Assembly (NCBI RefSeq): GCF_036324505.1
Contig: NC_086368.1
Coordinates: forward strand, 15,643,921-15,707,920
Source of the DNA: Eleginops maclovinus
Lineage: Eukaryota; Chordata; Actinopteri; Perciformes; Eleginopidae
Direction: 5' to 3'
DNA: 64,000 nt
The translations under genes and the position numbers were made by a program. Of the stretch, positions 53,900 through 64,000 are shown in pieces. The first letter of the stretch is position 1. Each line of letters begins with the position of its first letter. The notes beneath the pieces were generated by a model. That model did not search any database and was not told where the DNA came from. It worked only from the letters and a program-made list of their open reading frames with translations.

Positions 53900-55226
53900 C
53901 GATGTTTGAAACTACGCCTACATTGCGTACAGCGGCAAGAACCACTCAACTCAGTAAAGAGAAACGAATTTTGAATGTAAGTGCAGTAGCAAATACCATC
54001 AAACGCTATGATGAAACTGGCTCTCAGGAGGACCGCCCAGGGAACGGAATACCAGGAGTTAACTCTGTTGCAGAGGATACATACAGAAGAGTTACCAGCC
54101 TCAGAAACCGCAAATTAACAGCACCTCAGATTAGAGCCCACATAAATTCTTCACAGAGCTCAAGTATCAGACAAATCTCAACATCCAGTGTTCATAAGAG
54201 ACTGCGTGAATAAGGCCTTCATGAACAACATCAAGAAGATCATTATTTGGGCCAAGAAACACAAGTAATGGACATAAGACCAGTGGCAATTTTTCCTTTG
54301 GTCTGATGAGTCCAAATTTGAGATTTTTGGTTCCAACCGCGGTGTCTTTGTGAGACGCAGAGAAGGTGAGCGGGTGGTTTCTGCATGTGTGGTTCCCACC
54401 GTGAAGCATGGAGGAGGAAGTGTGATGGTGTGGGGGTGCTTTGCTGTTGACACTGTTGGGGATTAATTCAAAATTCAAGGCACACTTAATAATACATTTT
54501 ATTTAAAGTCGCCTTTCAAAGCACCCAAGGACACATTCATAAAATATTCTAAAGAAAGGTTTAAAACAGTAACAGGGAACATGGAGGCTGATCTGAACAG
54601 ATGGGCTTTGAGGAGGGACTTGAATATGGTGACTGTGTCAGCATGTCGGTCATGTGAGGGTAGAGAGTTGGGTGGAGTGCAGCTAAAAGCCTGAGCACCC
54701 ATGGTGACTAGGCTTGGGGTGGGGACAGTTAGCAGGCCAGCAGAGGAAGAGGGAGGGGGTGTACTCCTGAAGGAGGTCAGCTGGCATGGCTACCACAACC
54801 TCCTGCGGCGCCATGCCATCCCATCTGGTTTGCGCTTAATGGGACCAAGAAGGAAAGTGATGGAGTGCTGCGTCAGATGACATGGCCTCCACAATCACCC
54901 GACCGCAACCAGTTGAGATGGTTTGGGATCAGTTGGACCTCCAGAGTGAAGGAAAAGCAGTGCTCAGCTCCTCTGGAAAGTCCTTCAAGAATGTTGTAAA
55001 CCATTCCAGGTGACTACCTCATGATTTGAGGGAAGCCAAGTGTGTGCAAAGCTGTCATCAAAGCAAAAGGTGGCTACTTTGAAGAATCTAAAATATAAAT
55101 CATATTGTGGTTAACAATCTTTTTTGTTAACTACATAATTCCATTAGTTCTTAGATTTGATGTCTTCAGTATTAATCTACAATGTAGAAAATAATCAAAA
55201 TAAATAAAAACCTTTTGAATGAGAAG
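53900..55226 (+). pseudogene. Dead Tc1/mariner transposon copy
   Basis: The plus strand holds a broken Tc1 transposase. The N-terminal DNA-binding part is open from 53901 to a stop at 54211 and includes the patches LTAPQIRAHINSSQSSS and STSSVHKRLRE. A later patch, SKFEIFGSNRGVFVRRREGE then VKHGGGSVMVWGCFA, lies at about 54310-54450 in another frame. The catalytic-domain remainder lies at about 54780-55080 and the usual 3' noncoding tail reaches about 55226. Stops, frameshifts, an internal deletion near 54840 and a nested insertion at 54490-54777 show it cannot make transposase. The expected terminal inverted repeats were not found at either end. Confidence 0.88.
54490..54777 (-). mobile_element. 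L2-like LINE 3' end inserted in the Tc1 copy
   Basis: This 288-bp block interrupts Tc1 sequence between the segments matching its ...GAAGGCATAC... and ...CATGGCTACCAC... parts. Read on the minus strand it encodes the end of a LINE reverse transcriptase, TVTIFKSLLKAHLFR, then the noncoding tail GGGTGCTTTGAAAGGCGAC and an A/T-rich end. A 5'-truncated copy with its tail at the left is the expected product of LINE retrotransposition. Confidence 0.75.
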
Positions 55227-55421
55227 CTGAAAAAATTAAGAGACCAATTCAGCATTATCATTTTCTCTTTTGGAGTTAAATTATTATTTTTTAATTGTAT
55301 TCTATAAACTACTGAAAACATTTCTGTGTTAGAATTCAACAGACACTGGAACGGCTGCCATACATGTAGAGATTGAGATTCAAGAAAAGCTTGGAGTGGT
55401 CTCTTAATTTTTTCCAGAGCT
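55225..55421. mobile_element. Short inverted-repeat element with perfect 18-bp ends
   Basis: GAAAAAATTAAGAGACCA at 55229-55246 is repeated as a perfect inverted copy at 55397-55414, and AGCT flanks each side (three extra bases on the right). This is a shortened form of a fish repeat that begins with a similar AAAAAATTAAGAGACCAC end. It joins directly to the truncated 3' end of the Tc1 copy. No coding capacity; no clear target duplication. Confidence 0.75.
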
Positions 55422-56927
55422 GTCTGCATTTCCAACCAAAAATGCTTTTTGTGTGTAGACCGAAATGCCTCTGCTTTATCAAAATCGGTCTAGTAACAAA
55501 TGTTTAAATGTTCTTTCATTTCTTGACAATGTATCCTCTTGTGCTCCGTCAGTTCATGTCCTGCTGCGTGTGTGAAATCGACATAAACAAATCAGCACCT
55601 GTGACATTTTGTTTAAAATAAAACAACTCAGTTTCACACTGATGTGACAATTGCAAAACTGCTGAAAGTGCGACAACACATTTCTTTTTTAAGTCACACC
55701 CTGGCACAATATTAAACAAACATTAAGCTTAGTAAACAAGCCTGAAATAACAGGCAGTTTAGGATATAAATCAATGATGTTCGAGACTTGAAATACTCCA
55801 AATGTCCTCTCTGTATCTCCACTGCAGCTATCAAATCAAGAAAATAATCATCTTAATAAAGATTTAAAAAATGCCACATGAATGACAGTATCATTTTATT
55901 ACAGTATAAGTCCATGTAAAACAAAGACAAAGCCATGATAAATAAGGTTCACAATTTACATGTATTTTAATGTCCTTAATGTACTAAAACAAAACGATGT
56001 TAAAAAGTAGAAAGAGAATTCTGGTTCTGTAACTCGTAATTTAACTGAGTTTTCCCCTTCAGTTCAGAACCGCTGTCTGAAACTAAAGAAATGAACGATC
56101 TCAAATCAGAAACTTGCTTTTCTCTCACACAACCAATTTATGTGAACATGTGCCACCATTTTTTTCGACACAACAAAGCAAACCACGATGCTAATGAGTT
56201 ACTTCAGGTAAAAATAATAAGGTCTGAACGCCTGCATGGTCCCAGAGTAAAGGTGTGTAGGCAACACTCAGAATAATGCAAATAACATCGAACAACAAAG
56301 GGCGAGCCGGGTGAACAGGAGTGTGTTCTCTTACACTGTCAAAGTTTGGATTATACTAACGATAAAATGAATAAAAAGCCCCACACCTGTTCTCTCTGAA
56401 AAGATAAACCCGTGAGATGTAAGAATCGGACAAAAAGAGAAGCACTGTTTTCAAAGCTCCCAGTGACTTTAAAAATGGCGAGCTTTAAATACATCCTGAC
56501 CTTTTGTCTGATTCTTTCTTAGTTTGACGTTTGGATCCATCACCAGTTTCTTGGCTTTGTGTGTATTAAACCAGATTCAAACCGTCATGTAGTGTTTCAA
56601 GGTAAAACGGACTGACCTTTGGTAGCAGGTAAGAGGCACTGAGCAACACCTGTATATGTAAAGGAAGTCGGGGGGGCTCAAGTCCACATGTAAATCAGTA
56701 GCGCTGAATTCATTTAAAATAATCTGTGGGGGCATTAATGGGGGGAACAAGTCTCAAAAGTTCATCACATGAAGCATATATTTAGAGCAGCATTCAAACT
56801 GTAAAACGTGACGATTGTATGTCTGCACCTGGGCGTCAGCTTCAGTCAGGAGCCACATGATGCTGAGTCCTGTTGGTGGCTCGTCAGAACTCCTGATTTA
56901 AACTTTATTTATAAAAGTCGATGATTG
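55422..56927. other. STRIP1 downstream region
   Basis: No coding exon was seen. The part next to 56927 is 3'UTR of STRIP1 (minus strand); the rest is intergenic DNA up to the transposon cluster. Confidence 0.5.
56904..56909 (-). terminator. Possible polyadenylation signal for STRIP1
   Basis: A minus-strand AATAAA lies only about 20 bases after the STRIP1 stop codon. If used it would give an unusually short 3'UTR; longer forms are likely and cannot be excluded. Confidence 0.3.
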
Positions 56928-59900
56928 TCACTGCAGCAGTTCTTCCCAGGAAATGGGTTTGGAGAAGACTTCCCGCTCCAGCCACAGGTCATAGTTCATC
57001 TGGAAGTCCTCGGGCAGGTCCACCCGCTGTCCCAGGACGCTCTGCAGACAGTTGTCCACAGGCAGGAAGTCCGGGTTGCTTTGGCTCTTGTCATAGCGGC
57101 GACTGTTGAAGCGTTCGATGTTCGCACGCAGAGCACACTCCTCAGCCTGGAAGTCCCAAGGTCGAGCATCCAGATCTGATCACAGAATAAAAAGCAGCTC
57201 ATATTTAGTCCACTTTAATTTGCATTTAATGTGTCAAATTTGTAGGGCTGCCCTCGACTAACGATTGTTCTAGTCGACTAATATTCGTCAATTCATCGAC
57301 TAATCGTCTCATGTATATCACATATAATTTATTTAAAATCATAAACTTTTTTTTTTCTCCCAAAATGGTTTCAGTTTCAAAGGCTGATAAAGAACTTTAT
57401 CATAACAGCATGGTGTATTGTGCTTCACATGAAATATAAAATAAAACTGCAATAATTAACCGCTGAAATATAAATTAAGCACCTCACGGTACAAACAGCA
57501 GAAGCTGCGGTGAGGATTCTTAATGTGTGTGTGTGTGTAAAAAGCAGTGAGGACACACACTGAGCATTGAGTTCTAGTTTCTATAATTCATATCTGAATA
57601 TAACAACCCAATAAATACTACACAGGAAACAGCGACAAATATGCTCATGGGCAAAACTCCCTCCGCATATTACGCAATGATCATGAAATGAAAGCTTGAA
57701 TTGATCGTGTTCTGAGCTCAGAAGGATTATATATTGTAGGTTTATATATGTTGATACGAAGCTAGGCTACAGCCTGACTCACTGCTGCTGTTTTGTTATG
57801 ATGGCATGGATACGTAGGCACCTTTTACCAGCGGAGTAGCATGTCACCTTTTTGGGCTCGTCCCTTACATGCTCAAAAAGGATCGCACATTTGGATATCC
57901 AGCCCAAAAAAATGAACTAAAAGTCCAGGCACAACTCTGAATGAAGTCTGAGGGGGTTTCCGGCCGACGCGTCATAGCAAATGCAGCAGATGGAGCTTCT
58001 TTTTTTTTTTTCGACTAAAAGACTAATGAAGCATTAGCCGATGAATGTTTTTTTCGCCTACTAACGATTAGTCGACTAATGGGGGGCAGACCTACAAATT
58101 TGAATGTGCCAAGAAAGTGGATTAAAGAACTTGATAAAGATAACATTTGTGGGTGAACAATGTGTTTAATAAAACCATTATTCTCTTAACACAAAACCTT
58201 TAAATCATTATTTCATTATCAGTGTATCGAGTAATCAACTAACCTACTAATTGTGTCAGCTGTAATAAAGACCAAATACACTTCACAACTTGAACATCTG
58301 CACTTTTTTTTAATATCCTAGCACAAACCTGTATTTATGCTGAATTGAATTCATTCCTACTGGCTATCTGTGTGTGATTCCACTCACCATTCCCGTAAGC
58401 CCAGTCGTCGTTGAGCCGATGTCGGACCTTCTGATAAATGGCCGACATGGTCTTCATGTTGCTCTTCCTCCACTGGCGGCCCAGGTATTTGGTCTGCACT
58501 TTGAGAAGCTTGAGGACGTAAAGCTGCATCATGGCCTGCTTCACCTTTAGCGCCCTCTTCAGGATGGGAGCGGACTTAAACACCACCAACATCTGAGAGG
58601 GGAAAGATTTATGTTTATACATGGTTATATTTCTGACGATACATCCCGTCCTCTTCAAGGTTATTCAAGGAGGATTGCTCCCACCATTGTTCTGGAGTGC
58701 TTCCACTTGGTCAGTTTGTTGAGGATCCTCAGTAGGTTGATGCAGGAGAACAGATTCCTCCAGCAGAACTGATTGGTGTCTCCTGCTTCCTGTAAAACAC
58801 AAAGTATCCACATTCAAAATGACTTCAGGGCTAGATGTGACATCAGCAGTGGAACAGAAAAAACACTGTATAATCAGAAGGCAACGGAAAACTCACCAAA
58901 CTCTCTGCGGTTAACTCCGGCAGCTCGTTCACCACGCAATGAGGAAAGTCGAGTACTGAAATGCTATTTAGGGACAATACAACGAGAGCTGTGAAATAAC
59001 ACCAATTAAAATGAACTTGCAAATGAGAGGAACTGTCCTGAGAGTACCTGTTTTTGGCCGTGATGTACGACATGATGTTCTGGTTGAAGAACTTGAGAAT
59101 GAGGGGGATGCAGTTTGCAAACACGAGATGTTGAGCCATGTACTCAAACTGTGAGATAACACACACACACGTTCAGTTTACAACCATATTAAGCAACTTC
59201 CTTATATCAAGACAAATAAACAAGAAAGAGATAAATGTTTGGCAAATATCTAACGCAGCTCAAACACGTGTGCTTACAGTAACATAATGACCATAACTGA
59301 AGTTATAACGGAGGTGTTAAATAAAGTTGCTCTCATAAAAGAGGTTATTTAATTGCAGATATTTAAGTAAGATAACTATATTACTTTTGTAAGCACGTGT
59401 CATTTATTTGCACTAGTGAATATTTCCAGTGACTGGTGCTGTATTTACCTGGTAGATGTGGTTTAGTTTGAAGTGTTTGAGGAGCAGCAGCAGGATGGCA
59501 GAGATGGCCTTCACGATGATCTCTTTGTGTCGATTCACATCAACACCGAGTTTCATGCTCTGCAGCACTGTGGTCCTGCAGAGTCAGACGTTACACAACA
59601 ATCACCGATTTAGTTTAACTAAAGATCTAAAAATGTTGAGAACTATAGCCTGCTGTACAGAGTTTTGACTAAATGACCTTCTATTTTTATGCCTGCGATG
59701 TGAAGTTAATCACACACCAATGTTCCATTTTAGACACGCATCGAATTTAAAAGTGTTACTAAACTATTTTGTCCGGAAAATAATGTCCCACTAGAATAGG
59801 GACTGGCAGAGGCCCTGCATCACTTACGGCATCTCCTCCGGCAGCACGTCTGCCAGGATGTTGATGGAGTCCGTCTTGGCTTTGGAAGTCGGAGCTGCAG

Positions 59901-62900
59901 CGAGCAGGATCTTCAGCAGAGCGATCTGACATTCAGAGAGACACACCATGAAGTCAGTCACAGTCTGACATCTGAGGGGCTGAATTAGATACCAGGGATG
60001 GTTGATTTATACCATAAAAATAGTAATGATGTAATGTATCTAATGCTCTAAGACCAGAGTTGGGTGTAACGCGTTACAAAAGTAACAGTTACAGTAATGT
60101 ATTACTTTTCGCTGTAACGCACTAATATAACGCATTACTTCTGAAATGTGGGTAATATAATACCTGTTACAATTCTCAGTAATGCAGTTACAACACATTT
60201 TAACCTGAAATGATGTGGTGTTTTGTTTCTAAGAATTCACAAACATCGCGAGACATTCCGACACCAGACAAATAATTGTGCTGGTAGAATAGTAACTCAG
60301 TAAGCCTGTTTACTATTTGTTAAGAGGGCTGCAGAAACAGATTCGCTATTGAGAGCTGCTTGCTAGCAATGGAGAGCTGCAGGCCCCCAATGCAGAGCTG
60401 CAGGCTCAGATAAAAGAAAAGAGACAGGAGTGAGCGCAGGCCAAAGCAACAGAAGGTAGCTTTCTCTCTCTGTCTGCTATGCTGCTTGAACCCCGAGAAG
60501 TTGAGAGACTCGTGGCAGAGTGTTGAAGTTCTGCAGCCTCTGTCCTCTGTGGAATCGCCGGCTTTTAGAAAGCTTGTCAGGCAAATCCCCGTTAACACAC
60601 CAATGACAAGGTGAGCTAACGCTGCGATAGAGACTCGATCATATACAGCAGGTTACAGGGCCGTGCAGAGGTTCTACTAACATGTTATTAATAACACACA
60701 GCGACGTAATGTTACCAGTATCAAATATTATTCAGCCCACTTAAACGGAGCATACGTTTAATTTCAGCATACTGCCATAGATAGCTTTAATTAATGAGCT
60801 GCAATAAACTACATTTTAGCATTTAAAGCCATACTTGTGTGGTTATTTATGGTGAAAGTAACTCAAAGTCACGCAAAAGTGGTGTAACGCATTACATTTC
60901 AGAGACAGTAATAATGTAATGTTACTTATTACTTTAAAAACACAGTAATAAGTAATATGTACTGTATTACATTTTGGAAGTAAGTTGCCCATCACTGTCT
61001 AAGACCTACAAACATTTTGCATTTATGGTCAACTTCACAGTGTCTGAAGGACAATATGCAAAACATTTATATTAGTGACAACTAAATAAAGGTAACAAAA
61101 TATTGTTTACACAAAAGGGAGTTAAGGCTAACATTATTTACTGTTATTTGAAAGGAACTGAAACCCACTGAAATATTCTATAACCTTTTCTTCACGGGAG
61201 TGTTACAACAGTGTACACCGGACCCCACTAACCATGTATTGAGGCAGACTGGGCAGAATTCCTTGATAGAGCAGCTCAATTGAGGACAATTCCACATCTT
61301 CTTCACCCTGATGAGAATAGAAATAAAACAAACAAATGTACTTGAGCGTGACACTTTGAGACCGCTTGCAGATTTGCCATTTCTTAAAGTGCAAGGTGAA
61401 ACGTTAATTATAAACGCTTCTGATTCCACTTACCCCGGACAGAGGGGTTTTCTGAAACTCCTCCTCCTTTGCAATCTGTATCTCGGCAATAGAGACGTAC
61501 TTGTGCTGAAAAAAGATGAAGACTTGACGTGAGAATCTATCAGCACTATTGCTATTTAGAATACTCTCTAGATGTAAACAGATTTTGTGAAATGTCAAAT
61601 TCAATACCTGCTTTAACGTCTTTATGCTCTCATGAATTGGCCGGGGCAAGCCAACAACTGTATCTGTATCACTGCGAGACGTGCACAAGAAACCCGTTAG
61701 CACACACCATACAGTCACAGTGTAAAATATTAGACTCAAGTTACTTGAACTTCGAAGCAAATGAGGAGAAAACTTACTTTCCAAGTGTGTAACCAATGAA
61801 TTTACTTCGACTTGATTCTAGGAAATTTTCAATGTCCTTTTCCCTGCAGGAGCAAAAACAATAATGTCAAAACAAAACAGAACTTCAATCTATTATTTTT
61901 AATATATTTTCTTATTAAGGTAGGGATCACCAAGTACCTGACTTTAGGAGCCCACGGCAGACCTTTGGGGAAGGACACCCTCTCTGATGGAGGGTGAGGA
62001 ATAGGCGGAGGCATCACCTCGTCCCTCTCTAGAGGGAAAGTCTCCGGCTCTATAGAGTTATCATTGTCATCGTTGTCGTCCTCATCCTCACGTGAGTCGT
62101 CTGCTTTGTAAGGATCCTTTTCGTTGAATGCGTCAAGGTTGTCCTGTTTGATCAACGACTGTGTAAACAAGGGAATCAGAATCCCTTGTTAGCGCTGACT
62201 TACATTGTTGAAGCAGTAGTATAGAGGCAGAAATAGCTCAATATTAAATAAGATAAATACACACAAAATACAATTTATTAAGTACACATCCGGTTGGATA
62301 ACAATAAGTGGCTGTAGCAGTATTTTAAAATAAATGAGTGTAGTATGTATAAAGTAGTGTGATAGTAGCCAGATAACAATAGTGACTTTGTCAACAACTT
62401 TTCCCAATATATACTTTTTACGTTGGTGGAAGATTTTCCAAACCCCCTGATCTATAGAATCAAGGCAACGACGTTTCATTTTGTACCTTCTTTTAACCTG
62501 CTTTGAGAGCAGCAGTAATGTCTACCTTGTGTTCGCGGCGCGCCCGTTTCTGCTGCTGCTCTATGAGGTCGGATGCAGACGCAGGAGGAGAAGCGGCCCT
62601 CATACTGCGAATCACTCGGATGCTGTTCTCCGGGAGAGGGGGAAGACCCAGCTCCTCACGCTTTTGAACCTTTATGCTTTGGAGCTGCTCAAACCCTCCG
62701 AGGGTGAACTGAAACAGAAGACAGGATTTTAACATGTTTCTTGACTAGATGTAATATTTGGTTAGATCAAGTGGACGCATAAAAAGTATCTCACCAGGAT
62801 GCTTTTCCACAACAGCAACAACACCTTCTTCATCGGGAAGTGAGGGGCATGACCGCTGCAGAACTTGGTAACCATACCGAAGAGCATGACGGAAATCGGC

Positions 62901-63961
62901 TCGTTGTTGAAAAGAGGTGCTCCTAGATTAGAGACTTGGAGTTAAAATAGATCACCTCCTAAATTTTGTTTGAAATCGGTGACAAGACTGTAGGTTTTCC
63001 GATGATAAAACTCACCTAGTTCCGCTCTGAAGGTTTCCCGGATGACCTTCCATTCAGGCTTGTCGGCAGGGTCATCCTGTTGTATGGTTTCCACCATCAG
63101 GTACATTATGTTGAGCAGCACTCTGAGATCTGTGCTGTCAGCAAGGGAGATGGCTGGTTTCCTGACAGCATTACTACAGGCAGCGCTGTTACTGAAAGGG
63201 AGAATATAAACGTTTTAAACTCTTCACCAGACAGATCATTTTACAACAGAACATCTAGTAACGTCCAGCCTTACAAAGCCAACACAAGATTATTTACACT
63301 TTTTAAGCAAGAAGATGTTTCCTTGTAGATTAAAAAAAAGGCAAAAGAAAATTAGCCTCCGCAATGGATTACGTACTCAATCTCCATGTTGAGCAGCTCC
63401 ACCAGAGCAGAGAAGGTCCCCACATCCAGCAGCAGAAAGATGTTGTATCTCATCCAGTGCTGCACCTCAGCCTCAGAGCTGCACTCAGCAAAGGTTCCTA
63501 GAGGGAATAAAATGGAACGGAAAAATACATATATTTTGAGAAAAACAAAAATACATTTCCTGATCAAATCGAAATTATATAAATATACCAAATGAATTAA
63601 TACTAAGAAGGTGTTAAGGGATGTGTGGACTGACCCTGAGCCATGTAAAGAATGGCTCTGGCAACCTTCAGCCTCTTCTCCCGAGCGATCATCTCTAGAC
63701 CGTCCAGCAGGCGCATGGCGTGAGCTCTCTGCTGCGATGCATCAAGCTCTGTCCACTTCTTATCAGAAACTAAGATGCAAAAGAAGTGTAGATAGTAAAC
63801 GTCACGCAAATACCTTTTTCATCTTGTGTAATATATGATTTGTTTTGAATTTAATACAATCATTTGTTGTAAGGTAAACTACATACCATGTGTTCTGAAT
63901 TCGAACTCAAAGCACTGCCTATTGAGGGCAAACTCTGGTCCTTCGGTGTAACTGTACAGCT
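56928..63961 (-). CDS. strip1: STRIP1 (FAM40A), STRIPAK scaffold, 5' end beyond window
   Basis: Eighteen coding exons join in phase to the last 754 residues (human total 837): 63887-63961, 63635-63769, 63377-63497, 63016-63191, 62795-62922, 62526-62708, 61938-62158, 61778-61843, 61608-61671, 61434-61505, 61233-61307, 59828-59925, 59449-59575, 59048-59148, 58897-58963, 58685-58789, 58388-58592 and 56928-57175. The visible part starts [11 protein letters not shown] and ends ISWEELLQ, both as in human STRIP1. An acidic run of Asp/Glu/Asn lies in the exon at 61938-62158, with [14 protein letters not shown] just before. STRIP1 is a core scaffold of the STRIPAK complex (PP2A, striatins, GCKIII kinases) that controls cell shape, Hippo signalling and, in zebrafish, retinal neuron survival. 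Conservation is very high. About 80 N-terminal residues lie past position 64000. Two introns carry hAT-like insertions. Confidence 0.97.
57243..58094. mobile_element. hAT-like non-autonomous element, 852 bp, in the last STRIP1 intron
   Basis: Terminal repeats TAGGGCTGCC (left) and TAGGTCTGCC (right end read on the other strand) differ by one base. Next to them are the GACTAA/TTAGTCGACTAAT-rich subterminal regions usual for a common fish hAT family. A perfect 8-bp target duplication, CAAATTTG, lies at 57235-57242 and 58095-58102, the length made by hAT transposases. No transposase frame is visible inside. Confidence 0.9.
60055..60997. mobile_element. hAT-like non-autonomous element, 943 bp, in a STRIP1 intron
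   Basis: The left end reads CAGAGTTGGGTGTAACGCG and the right end on the other strand CAGTGATGGGCAACTTAC, typical hAT termini of the CAGTGTTGGG type. Subterminal GTAACGCGTTAC words recur at both ends. A perfect 8-bp target duplication, TCTAAGAC, lies at 60047-60054 and 60998-61005. The interior has no transposase frame. Confidence 0.9.
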
Positions 63962-64000
63962 CTGAAACATTCACAAAGAATATGTAAATAAGACAAAAAT

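Noticed and set aside
53901..54213. Possible domesticated Tc1-derived host gene
   Set aside because: Only the N-terminal DNA-binding part is open, the rest is shifted and interrupted, and no splice sites join it to other coding sequence.

Overview
The window is vertebrate nuclear DNA, almost certainly from a ray-finned (teleost) fish. The genes are split by GT-AG introns. There are several long (GT)n or (CA)n tracts of about 94 to 214 bp. The repeats are of fish type: Tc1, hAT-like non-autonomous elements, L2-like LINE ends and a tRNA-derived SINE. The species cannot be named from the sequence alone.

Layout from left to right. 1-9.6 kb is gene-poor and carries three long GT tracts and a decayed L2-like LINE fragment. 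AMIGO1 (+) has its whole coding region in one exon at 10330-11856, with a probable noncoding exon upstream. A complete nine-exon pepsin/chymosin-type aspartic protease gene (-) lies at 16210-19993. Two well-spliced exons of an unrecognised secreted protein (-) lie at 21319-23427. RBM15 (-) is a single-exon gene at 25933-28497. About 10 kb of noncoding DNA follows. SLC6A17 (+) has eleven coding exons at 39138-46629. A RING-less TRIM16-like gene (-) has seven coding exons at 50934-53634. A Tc1 graveyard lies at 53.9-55.4 kb. STRIP1 (-) fills the right end; 18 coding exons are visible at 56928-63961 and its 5' end runs off the window.

AMIGO1, RBM15, SLC6A17 and STRIP1 all lie in human 1p13.3, so this is a conserved syntenic block. 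The human chymosin pseudogene is also recalled to lie close to RBM15, which supports a chymosin-type identity for the protease. KCNC4, ALX3 and UBL4B, which I recall from the mammalian interval, are not visible here, while a TRIM gene is present. The genes are not an operon-like set. They serve separate roles: neuronal adhesion and Kv2 channel support (AMIGO1), vesicular amino-acid transport (SLC6A17), RNA processing and m6A writing (RBM15), phosphatase-kinase scaffolding (STRIP1), digestion (protease) and probable innate immunity (TRIM).

Exon boundaries were worked out by hand from splice sites, reading phase and remembered family sequences. All exons of the protease, SLC6A17, TRIM and STRIP1 models join in phase without internal stops. 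I found no clearly new biological system. The most unusual items are the protease with a changed active-site flap, the unidentified secreted-protein exons, two hAT-like insertions with perfect 8-bp target duplications in STRIP1 introns, a nested transposon cluster, and a tetranucleotide repeat that forms the 3' splice-site tract of an SLC6A17 intron.
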